Shown here: piece by piece, positions 18,230-29,600 of the stretch
Layout of the letters: the number at the start of each line of letters is the position of its first letter
Position numbering within the stretch: position 1 is the stretch's first letter
Source of the DNA: Chara braunii
Lineage: Eukaryota; Streptophyta; Charophyceae; Charales; Characeae
Length of the DNA stretch: 43,613 bases
Assembly (NCBI GenBank): GCA_003427395.1
Contig: BFEA01000402.1
Location: 926,734 to 970,346, forward strand
Direction of reading: 5' to 3'
The notes under the pieces: model-generated
Database searches by the model: none
Seen by the model: the letters and a program-made list of their open reading frames with translations, nothing else
What the model was told of the DNA's origin: nothing
Translations under genes and position numbers: made by a program

Positions 18230-20293
18230 TTGCAAGACAAAAGGAATAACAGGCAATTAGAGCAATCACTACTACCTGCAGAAGAAAATGCGTCCCAGCC
18301 TATGGACATCGACCCTCTAAGAATGGCAATGAGTGCAGATCCCATGGAAGTAGAGACTGCTCACATTTTAATCCCTGAGCTATCTCCCACAATCAATAGC
18401 AGTATGGAAGGGGGGAGGAACCTGCACTCTGAACTTACCAAGTTGGGGGAATGGCTGATAATGAACCTGCAAACTAAGTTTCCAGATGGGAGTAATGAAG
18501 ATTGGCTACGAATTCAAAACCACCTGATGCTTGTGCTGGTAAACAGTGAAAGCCTAAAGCTGGCTCTGCAGTATGGTCTTTCTCAAGGTTCAAACTGGAC
18601 CAGCACATGCCACAGGCTACTTACTGTAGTAACAGACAAATTTTTTCCTCAACTCATGAGCAATGATATTTCACAGATTTCGTTACCACGGGAGACACGA
18701 GAAACAGATGAGTTGGTAATTCAGAACAAATCAAAAGCGAGTAGCTTGAGGAAACTCAAGGCTCTTGCTAGGAAACACAAAGTTCAGACATTGGAGAACA
18801 AGAAAAAAGTGGGTGAAAAGTCTATTTTGGAAATACATCAGAAGGCATATCACTCAATCTCTCGTGTGTCACTTCGTAACAGGCTCCCATACCTAGTCCT
18901 TACTCCCTGCAAATCCAAATCCAAACCTAATAAGCAGACCAAGGGCAGGATGAAATTTTCAAAAAATAATAGGAAAAAAAAAAAAAAAAAGCAAACCAGG
19001 AAACTGCTAAATCAAGGCAGTCCCCAGACATCATTCTCGGGGAATTGGAACAGCAGGAATGTGCCAATGACGGAAAGGTCATTGAGCAATTACAAATTCT
19101 GGAGGTACATTCTGGGTCAATAACCGGAGAAAGTACACAGACTCAGAATGATCCTACATCACACCAAAGAGGTCGAACTGCAAACAGCCTAACACAGGAT
19201 GTACAATCATGCACGGTTGATTCAGTGATACTGCAGGAAAACAGCCATACACATACTGCAGCTCCACTGAACGTTGAGGCAGTGAAATCGCAGGAGGAGG
19301 TATTGTTTCTGAGTCCGTCAGGGGTTGTTTTGCAATCTGCTGGAAGTAACCTGGTTCCAGCAGCATCAGGCACACTGCTCTTCCAACATACAACAGACGA
19401 CTGGATTCCCCAAACTACAAATAGTGAAGGGATCACACTGGAAGAGGGGCAGGGGAGTATCACACTAGAAAAGGGACAGGGGAGTAAGATACAATCTCGA
19501 GAAAGAGACAACGAGATCTCACTCCACGAGGAGGACAACCCTCACAGGCTAACCCCCTAAAGACTGTGTATTGGCCATGCGAGTAAAAGAGATAGTATCT
19601 GAAATAACAGGGGAAAGGAAGTTCTTGCTCCTGTCAGGACAGTCCACAAGAGTACTGCTTCAGACTCCAGACAAGGAAGTGACTCAACAGTATGAGGCAC
19701 AGAAGAGGGAGGAGGAAAGTAAGGGACCCAAGGAAAGAGAAGAACAAGATCTAAGATTAATGGTATTAACCCCAACCAGCAAAAGACAGAAACTCAGACA
19801 ACGGATGGCTCAAGGTCAGGGGGACATCCTTCCATCGAAAACAGGAGTGGTCATCTTGCCAGTCAGGTGTAAAGGGGGATATTGGCAAGTTGGTTTGTCA
19901 GAACTACAAGGAGCTGCACATGGGGAGGTAACGATGCAAGGAACCAAGCCTCAATTTCTGTCTCTGGTGGCTCTTACAGGGGGAATGACGGGAGAATCCT
20001 GGATTAAACTGGAAATACTAAAATTTATAAAGGAAAATGTCCCACCAGGGGCTATGGCTACCCTTTCACTAACAACTGAAGAACAAAGGGTGACAGAGAG
20101 AGACGTGTACCTCAAGTATGAAGGGGTAAGGCAAGATGAATTGAAATGGTTTGGACAAGAAGCTCTAAAAGATATTAAAATCCTCAAAATCAAGGCAGGC
20201 TTGTTCTGGTCAGAGGAAGATGTGGGGATTCTCCTCGCCAGAGTGCTAAAGCATGGCATTATGGAAAAGGGAGGGGTGCTGGATATAGGTTAG
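18230..20293 (+). pseudogene. LINE B ORF1, gag-like protein, decayed
   Basis: The N-terminal third (18230 to about 18965) is open and contains LTKLGEWLIMNLQTKF and LLTVVTDKFFPQL, alignable with the middle block of LINE A ORF1. A frameshift in the A run near 18975 moves to a hydrophilic, Gln/Ser-rich linker that ends at TAA 19558-19560, with GIT/SITLE repeats near 19430-19490. A further shift opens the C-terminal block (19553-20293) with TGVVILPVRCKGGYWQVGL and KLEILKFIKENVPPGAM, the counterpart of the LINE A block at 1995-2500. No CCHC knuckle is seen. Its role as RNA-binding partner of ORF2 is inferred from position. Confidence 0.72.
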
Positions 20294-20436
20294 TGGAAAA
20301 ACCTCTAGAGGATACTTTTGAATGTTTACTAAGAGTATTAATGGAAGGAATTAAAATCATTGGTGCTTTGTACAATAAAGATAAATAATGGAAATTGTTT
20401 AGGCGGCAAGCAGATGTATACCTTAGAACTTAAAAT

Positions 20437-22314
20437 ATGAATGGTCTAGCCTCTGCCAAATTAATCAAAAGACAAGCGATCTTTGAACAGTTAAAAGGTA
20501 TTGACGGTAAAAAATGGTCAGATGTAATATGTATCCAGGAAACCCACTTGATGGACTCAGAAATGCATAACTACCTACACAAACAAATATGGTCTCACCA
20601 ATCCTATAGAGCCCATGCTATCACCCCATGGAGCTCTGGGGTAGCTATTTGGGTCCCCCCCCAATCCAGGGCACAGATTACTTACTCAGTAGCAGATCTG
20701 GAACAAGGTAGGTGGGTATATGTATTAACCATGTTGGAACTAGAGATAGTGGGAATCCTTTGCGTGTATGAACCTAATGAGGGAGGAGAAAGGAAGAAGT
20801 TTTTTTAAAATATTTTTCCACGACTTCCAACAAGCGTTCCTTTAATCATAGCTGGTGACTTCAATGCTGCCCCAGATCACCAACTTGATAGATGGCGACG
20901 TCATGGCGCCCACCCTCCCCATGTCCATCATACATGACAATGGATGAAACGATAATTACAAATCTATGTCAATCTCTTAATCTATTTGATTCTTATAGAA
21001 GGTTGAATCCAACGATCAGAACTTTCTCGTGCTTCAGAAAAGACAATACTAATCATAACTCAAAATCAAGAATAAATATGATCTTAGTGGCTGAAGAACT
21101 GCAAGGAGCTCTCCAACTGGCATACATTTTTTCGAAGAGCCCTTTCCCTGGTTTAGATCATGCTACGTGTGTCGCAATATTTTCTTTCAGGAAGAAACCA
21201 TATCAAGGGAAACAATTTTATCACCTCAACACATCTCTTCTTAAGATGGATTGTTTTCGTAATTACCTTCGAGATAATTGAAATTTTCGGAGTGATCGGA
21301 GGGATCACCTCAGAGATGACATTAAATGATTCAACAACGGCCTAGTTTTTTTAGGCCGTAAGTGCCATGAATATTCTAAACTATTGGCAAGACAAAAACA
21401 TACAAATGAAACCAACATTCATAATAGAATTAGTGAGCTACAAAGAAAAGAGATAGACTCCCAAGACCAATGAGTCCTAGAATCAATAGCTGAAGAGCTT
21501 CAAAGTCTAGAAAACCAGCTTTTGACCCAAATGGAATACAGATGGCAAGGATTAAGAATCAGGGGCAAACTCAAAATTCAGAATATGGAAGGCTCAATGG
21601 ATGCACGTTTCTTTGCAATGGCTAGAACCAGAACATGAAGAACTATCATTGAGGTTTTTCAAGACCCAACAGACCCTAATAAGGACCCAGTTACCTCGAC
21701 GACATCATGGTCAAAAGTAGCCAGAGATTTTTTCAAAACACTTTTTACATCACAAAACAGTCATATCCCTAAAGAGCATCGCATCTTAGAGATGGAAAAG
21801 TTCCTTATGTTTATAAACACAACTTTAACAGAGAAACAAAAAGAAATGATAGAAAAACCACTTGATAAGGATGAAGTATGGAAGTCCCTCTTACTAATGG
21901 ATGGAGACAAATCCCCATGCATTGATGGTCTCCCAAAGGAATTTTGAGAATCGACATGGGATTTTATTTCTCAAGATCTAATGGATTATTACGAGGCTGT
22001 TTGGGAATTGGGAGAGATGAGAGAATTTGTTGGGCAGGGAGTACTTACCCTACTGTATGAGAAAGCAGATAAGGTTAATATAAGAAATTATCGCCCAATA
22101 ACTCTTCTAACAATAGTTTATAAACTCATAGCTAAATCATTAGCACATCGCATGTCCAAAATAATTCCAGAAATCATTCACTCATCCCAAACAGGATTCA
22201 TAAATGGTAGAAACATTCAGGATAATATCCTTCTTGTAAATGAACTTCGTAAAATATCTCGTCAGTCCAAACACAATGCAACCTTAATCTTTATTGATTT
22301 TGAAAAGGCATACG
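20437..22314 (+). pseudogene. LINE B ORF2, endonuclease and first half of reverse transcriptase
   Basis: The EEP domain starts MNGLASAKLIKRQ with DVICIQETHL and GVAIWVPPQ. After a TAA at 20806-20808 in the same frame comes the metal-binding AGDFNAAPD. A frameshift leads to SRINMILVAEEL and PGLDHATC, the histidine motif (20892-21281). The linker (21282-21950) is broken by several stops. The RT start reads DKSPCIDGLPKEF, then VGQGVLTLLYEKADKVNIRN, PITLL, HSSQTGFINGRNIQDNILLV and FIDFEKAY. The frame stops there because the hAT transposon begins at 22315, one base after the Tyr codon, and the next conserved residues continue at 29603. Confidence 0.87.
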
Positions 22315-22327
22315 TATTGTGTAACCG

Positions 22328-23465
22328 TATGAAGGCCGTGAACGCGTGTTCATGTTCAAACGCGCGCGTTCAATCACCCCAGCCCCGCGTTCAATCGCGT
22401 TCAAACGCGCCACGCGCACGTGCGTGCCAAAAAATTGAACGTGCTCCCGCGGGGTGCGCGCGCGCGACGGGGGCTATGGGGTGGTGGTCCGAGTTTAACG
22501 GACCCCAAAGTGCAAAAACCGCCCCCCAGGACCACCTAACAGCCCCCCCCTCCCCCGCCCCACGGCCCCCATGGCCCCACCCACAAAACAGCCACCTGCC
22601 AAGCCCCGACTCCCCTACCCCCACCCAACGGACGGCCACCCACTCCAGCCACCTCCCCTCCGCCCGTGTCTCTGCGCCACCAGAGGACGTTTGTTTTTTT
22701 TTTTTCCCCGCCCATAATTACAACCCCCCAAACCACGCCACCCATTTGCACACACACACACTGACACACACACACGCATTCACACACGCACATGCACACA
22801 CAAATTCACACCGTCGCACACACACAGACACTTTTTTTTTCCCGCCAACACGTACAACCCCCCCAAACTGCGCCACCCATTTACACACACACATATTCAC
22901 ATTCTGACATTCACACACACACACACAAACTGCGACCTTTCGTTTAATTGTTTTTTCCAAAATATCTGTTTTTTTTTTTTTTTTAAATAGCGCAAAACAA
23001 GCGGTTAGACAAATTAAAAAAAAGGGTTGCAAGCAAAAAAAAAAAAGGGGGTTTGAGCGTTCGGGGGCAGTGGTGGGGGCGGGGGTCCAGGGGAGGGGGC
23101 TACAAGAAGGGTTTGGGTTATGAGGGGCATGGAAACACTTTGGTGGAAGTGAGATTTCAGAGAAACCAAGGGTGGACTCAAAGCACACAAAACACTCGTC
23201 GTCTGAAAACAAAAACATCGCAAATGACAAGATGTAATGATCGAAGCAAAACGCAAACCAATATAGCATGAATAATAGCAAAAATCTGCAAAAAAGTGCC
23301 TACTGGAAAGTACAATATAATACAACATCACGAAACACCACGTCTGTCATGGATAACAAAAAACTAAACTCGAACGAAATGGCCATGTCCTCCTACGAAA
23401 GTAGACTGGAATGCAACATCACAAAAAACTATGTCTGCGCAGAAAACTACCCACTGAAAAGTAGA
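22328..23465. other. hAT left subterminal region: CGCGTTC motifs, C-rich and CA-repeat DNA
   Basis: 22330-22420 carries repeated CGCGTTCAA and GAACGCG motifs. A C-rich stretch (22510-22640), CA/GT microsatellites (22750-22930), and T and A runs (22970-23045) follow. 23060-23465 has no recognisable gene. On the minus strand this is downstream of the transposase and would be its 3' flank. Confidence 0.6.
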
Positions 23466-25627
23466 CTACCGATGAGAACCTCGTCCGTGGGACCAACCAC
23501 TGCCACGTCCTCGATGTCTCCGACGCTGGCCGCCGCGTCTGCCAGCGGAAGGCTCGGGACCGACCGGACGCTCGTCCGGGTCGTCGTCGATAATGACTCT
23601 CCTGCCTCTCACCCTCCTGTCTACACCTGCGGCTGCTAGGTCATCACGTCGGCGTGACTCGCGTAGCATAGGTAGACCGTCTGTCCCTGAAGTCTCCCCC
23701 TCCCAGCGTCGATCTAAGGGCACGTGTCTCTCCTGCCTCGGTTGTGTGACAACGCCAGGCTCCTGCAAAATAATCGACGCCTCTCTCAAACCGTACGTCA
23801 AGGGCGGATCCACTGCGCTCGCTGCGCCACCGCCTGCACCCTCACGTATGTCGTTGCCCTGGCCACCGCTGCCACTGCCGCCACCGCCTCTACCACCAAA
23901 CCTTGAAGCTATAACATCTCGACGTCTCACGACCGTGGTAGCCCCTCTCAAACTTGGCTCACGACCGACACTCGCCGTCGTCACCCATCTCGTCTCGCTC
24001 CATGGTCAATCAGTGCGACCGAACAACATGGTGTCCAGCAACTCCCGTGCACGCTGGGCGGTGTCTCTCCGTCTACGCTCAACCGCCCTCGGGGTGAGAC
24101 TACCACCCCCCCTCGGAGCTGCGGTCATGGGTGATGAAGGGTCTGCGGCGCCTCCAGATGGCGCTGAGACCGAACCTCCAGAAGGTAAGTCCCCTGCGGC
24201 CCCGCCAGATGCCGCTGCGACGGATCCTCCAGAACGTAAGCCCCCTGCAGCCTCGCCAGATGGCACTGCGACGGAACATCCAGAAGGTAAGCTAGGGCTG
24301 GCTGGCCCCCAAGACAAGTCCTCCACGTGCGGCAGCTTCCCCTCCTCTGGGACCGTCTTGAAAATACACCGGTTGATCTCCGTCAAATCCGTCCTGCCGT
24401 GCTCCTCCAACTCCTCAGCGCTCATAAAACCAAAAGGGAGGCTGCCCCGAGGCGTCGCCACATACCTAATCTCCGGCCTCTCCCGTGACGGCGCAAAAGT
24501 AGGGACCGGGGGTATGCACGCGCCCCTGCCTATCCGCTCTCATGCATACCCTGACGAACATCTACTCCCGTGCTCAAAACCTCTGTTGAAGCCGCCTCCG
24601 GCTGCGGCGTGTCGTGAACATCTGCCGGAGGATCCGTGTGGGCAGCTGGCGCTATGTCAACGGACGCCGACGTAAATGTCCCCAACTGCCTCTGTCGCTC
24701 CTCGGCCGCACGACGGGCGAGCTCCTGCGTCCTGGGGTCCCTCTGCGCCATGAGGCCAGCTCGACGACTATCAAGCCTATCCAGCCTCTCTGCAGATGTC
24801 TCTCCAGGGGGTGTCCGGTCCTCATCCCCCTCTGCCCCCGACATCACCTCTGCTCACATGGCAGGGGAGAAACTACTCGGGTCCGCTAAGCTGATCTGTC
24901 CCAAGAACTCCTGCATACCCACACTGATGTCCCCACGGGACTCGCTCTCTCCTCGGGCCAGACCCACGCTCTCTCCCGGGGGCATACCCAAGTCACCAAA
25001 CTCACTGAAACCGGCTCCGCCCCCCGTCATCGGTATCCGCTCATCCCCGGCACTCCAAATCTCGTGCGCCTCAACCGCCGCAGCAACCTCTGCACCGCCT
25101 CCACCTCCGGCCGACGCACCACCATCTCTACGAGCCAACCTCTGTCTATCTCCGTCGTCCCCCTGCACCGGTGAAGAACCGACCTCTAATCTGTCCGGCA
25201 ATCGCTGTCTAGGGCCCCTCACCAATCTGTGCAATCGATCATCCCCGACTGGTTGTCGACGAAGCTGCTTCGTCGAAGTGGGAAGAGCGGTGGATGATGC
25301 CGTACCAGTACGAACACGCGCAGGACGATGGCCAATCCCCGACTCTGCCCCCCTCGAAGGTGCAAACCCAGGATCTCTCTCCCGCTCCAAGGACCGCGGG
25401 TCAGCGGACATAGTTCTCTGACGCTGTGGAGGGCTCTCGTGACGACCCCCGGACGACTCCTCCAAGTCAACTCCAACGAAAAGGTCATCTCCGCCACTTC
25501 GTCTCCGGACGTCCTCTGGGTCGCTCCACGCATCACGCTCATCCGCCACAGGACCGGCGGTAGCGGGGCCCGCCAGCTCGTCCTCATCACCCTCAGAATC
25601 ACTGTCGTCTCGAGGGTACGAGTGCAA
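23466..25627 (-). pseudogene. Long low-complexity C-terminal extension of the hAT transposase
   Basis: Minus-strand frames read on directly from the transposase: 25627-24854 and 24847-24530 are in the transposase frame, separated by single stops. A frameshift near 24530 then leads to 24461-24006 and 23984-23466. The composition is highly biased: acidic and Asp/Glu-rich at first (SDSEGDEDELAG), then Gly/Arg/Pro/Ser-rich, with a repeated unit of about 15 residues around SGGSVSAPSGGAADP (24150-24300). One stretch (24440-24320, with MSAEELEEHGRTDLTEINRC) looks globular. No known domain is recognised. It would add about 700 residues. It could instead be a separate gene captured by the transposon. 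Confidence 0.5.
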
Positions 25628-25693
25628 TGTGGCGGCTCAAGTACCAAAAACATCGCCCACATCACCCGGAGGAGCTCTCGACCCACATGGGTC

Positions 25694-27979
25694 TCACTGC
25701 CAAGAACGTCTCTGCTCCTCGAGCTCCTCCCGCATCCTGCTCTCGTCCGTCCCCTTCCACGAGGGGCGAATCCCGATACCTCCCTCCACGTCCAACAACG
25801 ACTCATCCAAAGTCCACGGCAGTGCGAACCCGCGGCCTGCCCGCTGATGAGAGAGAAGGCGGACGTTGGCTGAGATCTCAACCAACTTCGCGACCTTCTC
25901 AAACTCAAGCCGGTTACACTTCTTCGTCTGTACACCCTCGTGGACGGCCCAATTCCTCTCCGCAGGAGAGGAGCACGTCTACATGTACATCACACGAAGA
26001 GCGATAACCTGCAACTGGGGAGCGCACTGCCCGTACCTCAACCACCAACACCCGGACTCGTACGTCTCCGCATTGCCCATGCACCTTTGTGCATCTCTGT
26101 CTCCGTCCCTCCCCCCCCAAGCAATCGTCCCCCTCCGTGTGTGGAAGTCGTGAAGCTGCGCACATGCGGTCTCGTAGTCAGGGCTCGACACACCGAACCC
26201 TGTCTGCGACAAGATGTAAGTCTCCGCCTCCCTCACCAAACTGGCGTCGTAGTCGCTGACAACGCCCTCGAAGTACCGCAAGTCCCGGCGGCTGGGACAA
26301 AGAAGGTGAGCAGCGGCGTGCGCCGGCTCCAACATGTGGGCGCATCGGGCCTGCACCCTCTGCACAATGTGGTGTGCAAGATCGACCGGAAGTGCACAAA
26401 CCTCCTCTGCTACCTGGCGGGCCAGATCCTGTGTCCACTCAACAACCCGCGACATGTGCAGCCCTCCACGATCCAACTTGCGCAGCAGGTCATACACGGG
26501 CTCCATGACACGGAACAAGATGGTCATGGAATCCCACCAGCTGCCATGCCGCACCTGCCACCTCACCCACCTAGCCAAGTGACGAACGGAATGGTCCCAA
26601 GGGACCATACCCCAAGTGTCGCCATCCACCGTCCTCTCCAATGATGACCTCACTGCCAGCAAACGCTCCACCATCGCGAACACGGATGCGAAACGTGTCT
26701 CGCAAGGATAAATGAGGCCCATCTGCCTGCTCTCCCCCCGGAAAATATGGAGAGCGGCGCCGTGCTTCTTAATGAAGCGCACCACCGCTTTCCCCCTCAC
26801 GACGATGTCCTTGGACCACGCGCCCGAACAGCCAATGTCTGACAACATCTTGTTGCAGACATGCACTGCGCATGGGAGCCACGTGATCCGTCGATGCTCT
26901 GGCCTCTGCTTGGGCCCCTGGAGCATGTTCGCCGCGGCGACGTACGCCGAGGCGGAGTCGGTGCAGATGGCGTTCACCCACTTTGGGGGGAAGTCATCGA
27001 ACACCTTGATCCAGCGCGCCAACACATCAAGCACGCGATCCCGCTCACCCTCCCTGTTCATCGTCCGGATGAGCATCACCCCACGCGACCCGCCGGCAAG
27101 AAAGTTAACGATGGGTCTAGCATCGCGTGACTTCCTCCCGTCCAACATAATGGTGGCCCCCGTGACATAGAAAGGAGCCCTGACCTCCGCAAGATCAGCT
27201 CCCACATCGTCCGTCGTGTGGACAATGGTCTCTTTGTCTGCAATCTCATTCTCTGAAGGTCATAACACCTTCACTGGCCCCGGCAATTCCCTGAAGTGTC
27301 GGACTACGTCCAACCACGGCTCGCTCCGGAAGACGTTGAACGCTAGGCGCTGACTGTACACAAACCGCAACCACTTCTTCTTGAACTCCATCTGCCACTT
27401 TGAAGAGAATGACTCCGGGATAGTGTTTTGCCTCAGCCTCTTCTGTGTTGTCGTCGGTCACGCCCCCTCCTCTCTCTCCTTCCTCTTCCCTGCAGATGGA
27501 CCCAGCTCAGCGGTATCCGCACCTGCCGGTGCATGAGCCGACACGTGCGCCGACGCAAAGTACTGGACCTGCTGCCCCCCTGGCTCGCTGACAGCGCCCT
27601 TCCCTCACTCCCTCCCTGACGACCCCGCCCGCGCAACCTCCTCGAGGTCATCGTGCACGTCGATCTGCTCCTCAAGCTGCTGGATCCGCCGTAGGAACTT
27701 GTCATACATCTTGTACTCACTGTTGTAGTGGATGTCGACAAGTGCCTCGTCGGTCACTTCAGGACATCCCTTGCCCTGGCGGAAATGGCGCGCCGCCACA
27801 AACTGGTTGCCTTGGAACTCGTGGCCGCAGAAAACGCACTTCAGCATTCGATTGTCGTGGAATCTCTCGCCGAGACTCTGCCCGACGCGGATGTACTTGT
27901 ACACGTAGCATTTCTTTTGCGCCTTCAGATTCTCATCCTCCCCCCCATCCTCAAACACACTGGACTGACTTCGCGGCAT
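25694..27979 (-). pseudogene. hAT transposase with BED zinc finger and DUF659-type core, decayed
   Basis: hAT transposases cut out and reinsert the element. From the ATG at 27979 the product has a BED-type zinc finger (CVFCGHEFQ...ARHFRQGKGC), then a TGA at 27607-27605. An NLS-like KRKER follows near 27480, a frameshift lies near 27440, and then comes QMEFKKKWLRFVYSQRLAFN. After another TGA (27262-27260) a 408-codon open stretch holds the catalytic-domain blocks LDGRKSRDARPIVNFLAGG, AICTDSASAYVAAANML and WLPCAVHVCNKMLSDIG. A TAG at 25981-25979 precedes the dimerisation block SSPAERNWAVHEGVQTKKCN, with the conserved Glu. All stops fall in one frame, so decay is recent enough to read through by eye. 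Confidence 0.88.
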
Positions 27980-28164
27980 CGTGCCCACTCGCCGATGGCT
28001 GTACGAACTCCCGCCGACCTCCCTCCCTCCCCGCACAAGGCCTCGTCGGCCCAGTGCCCACCACCAGATGACCCCTGTCGCGTCGCCCACGCACCCCGCA
28101 CGTCCTCGAAACCCTCCACCCCACCAGCGACAGGGCGCAGCCCGCCCAAACGAATGCACAGAAC

Positions 28165-28262
28165 GCGCGTTCAAAAAGACTTAACGCGTGTTCAAAAAGA
28201 CTTAACGCATGTTCTTTAAACGCGAACGCACGTTCAAAAAGAATGAACGCGCGTTCAAATTT
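28165..28262. repeat. Cluster of GAACGCGYGTTC palindromes
   Basis: At least six GAACGCG or CGCGTTC half-sites occur here, including the perfect palindrome GAACGCGCGTTC near 28245-28256, spaced by AAAAAGACTTAACGCG-like sequence. They lie just upstream of the transposase coding region on the minus strand. They match motifs at both transposon ends, so they are candidate transposase binding sites or a self-regulated promoter. Confidence 0.65.
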
Positions 28263-28404
28263 TAATTCCGCAGCGCGCCATGACCGTCTCCGTCGCCGCT
28301 CCGCGTCGTCGTCGTCGCTGTCCGCTGCCGCTCCGCCTCGTCGTCGTCGCTGTCCACTGCCGCTCCGCTCCGTCGCCATCCGCGCGCGCCTTCGCCACGT
28401 CAAC

Positions 28405-28417
28405 TACTCTCTCTCTC

Positions 28418-28466
<49 letters not shown>

Positions 28467-29350
28467 NNNNNNNNNNNNNNNNNNNNNNNNNNNNNNNNNN
28501 NNNNNNNNNNNNNNNNNNNNNNNNNNNNNNNNNNNNNNNNNNNNNNNNNNNNNNNNNNNNNNNNNNNNNNNNNNNNNNNNNNNNNNNNNNNNNNNNNNNN
28601 NNNNNNNNNNNNNNNNNNNNNNNNNNNNNNNNNNNNNNNNNNNNNNNNNNNNNNNNNNNNNNNNNNNNNNNNNNNNNNNNNNNNNNNNNNNNNNNNNNNN
28701 NNNNNNNNNNNNNNNNNNNNNNNNNNNNNNNNNNNNNNNNNNNNNNNNNNNNNNNNNNNNNNNNNNNNNNNNNNNNNNNNNNNNNNNNNNNNNNNNNNNN
28801 NNNNNNNNNNNNNNNNNNNNNNNNNNNNNNNNNNNNNNNNNNNNNNNNNNNNNNNNNNNNNNNNNNNNNNNNNNNNNNNNNNNNNNNNNNNNNNNNNNNN
28901 NNNNNNNNNNNNNNNNNNNNNNNNNNNNNNNNNNNNNNNNNNNNNNNNNNNNNNNNNNNNNNNNNNNNNNNNNNNNNNNNNNNNNNNNNNNNNNNNNNNN
29001 NNNNNNNNNNNNNNNNNNNNNNNNNNNNNNNNNNNNNNNNNNNNNNNNNNNNNNNNNNNNNNNNNNNNNNNNNNNNNNNNNNNNNNNNNNNNNNNNNNNN
29101 NNNNNNNNNNNNNNNNNNNNNNNNNNNNNNNNNNNNNNNNNNNNNNNNNNNNNNNNNNNNNNNNNNNNNNNNNNNNNNNNNNNNNNNNNNNNNNNNNNNN
29201 NNNNNNNNNNNNNNNNNNNNNNNNNNNNNNNNNNNNNNNNNNNNNNNNNNNNNNNNNNNNNNNNNNNNNNNNNNNNNNNNNNNNNNNNNNNNNNNNNNNN
29301 NNNNNNNNNNNNNNNNNNNNNNNNNNNNNNNNNNNNNNNNNNNNNNNNNN
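28405..29350. repeat. CT microsatellite followed by 884-base N gap
   Basis: 28408-28466 is almost pure CT. 28467-29350 is unresolved N, and 29351-29378 is poly(T). The CT run probably stopped the assembly. Nothing can be said about the gap content. Confidence 0.9.
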
Positions 29351-29600
29351 TTTTTTTTTTTTTTTTTTTTTTTTTTTTCCCCCTCGACGACATTCCCGAG
29401 TCCCAACTGGACCCCACAGGCTCCCCTGACGACCCAGTGCCCTCGCAGGCACCTCCCGGGTCCTCCCCAGCCCTCATTGCCCCTTCAGCCCCCCCTGCGC
29501 AAACACGTCAAACGCGTTCAGGGCCGTTCATTGAACGCGTGTTCACCGCGTTCATAAACTGAAAGCAGAACGCGCTTTCAATGAACGCGCGGTAACACAA
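29351..29600. other. hAT right end with CGCGTTC motifs
   Basis: A T run (29351-29378) and a C-rich stretch are followed at 29507-29590 by repeated GCGTTCA/TGAACGCG motifs, then the terminal inverted repeat CGGTAACACAA. This mirrors the left end at 22317-22420. Confidence 0.7.

Larger units (their letters stand above)
22315..29600 (-). mobile_element. 7.3-kb hAT transposon splitting LINE B RT
   Basis: The ends are imperfect inverted repeats, TTGTGTAACCG at 22317-22327 and CGGTAACACAA at 29590-29600. Both subterminal regions are full of GAACGCG/CGCGTTC motifs. The transposase lies on the minus strand. LINE B codons for Tyr (22311-22313) and His (29603-29605) flank it, and joining across gives the usual AYDHVD-type RT block. 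I see no clean 8-bp duplication, so the junction may have been altered after insertion. An 884-base N gap (28467-29350) lies inside. Confidence 0.82.

Noticed and set aside
22741-22930. CA-rich tract as a possible CRISPR-like or spaced repeat array
   Set aside because: It is a plain dinucleotide microsatellite without regular spacers. Nothing in the window resembles a CRISPR array.
23593-24675. Long plus-strand open frame of 360 codons
   Set aside because: It lies exactly antisense to the biased Gly/Arg/Pro-rich tail of the hAT transposase. High GC removes stops, and the composition has no domain signal.
28243-29562. Long open frames on both strands across 28467-29350
   Set aside because: They consist mainly of unknown bases plus CT and T runs, so they are artefacts of the N gap.
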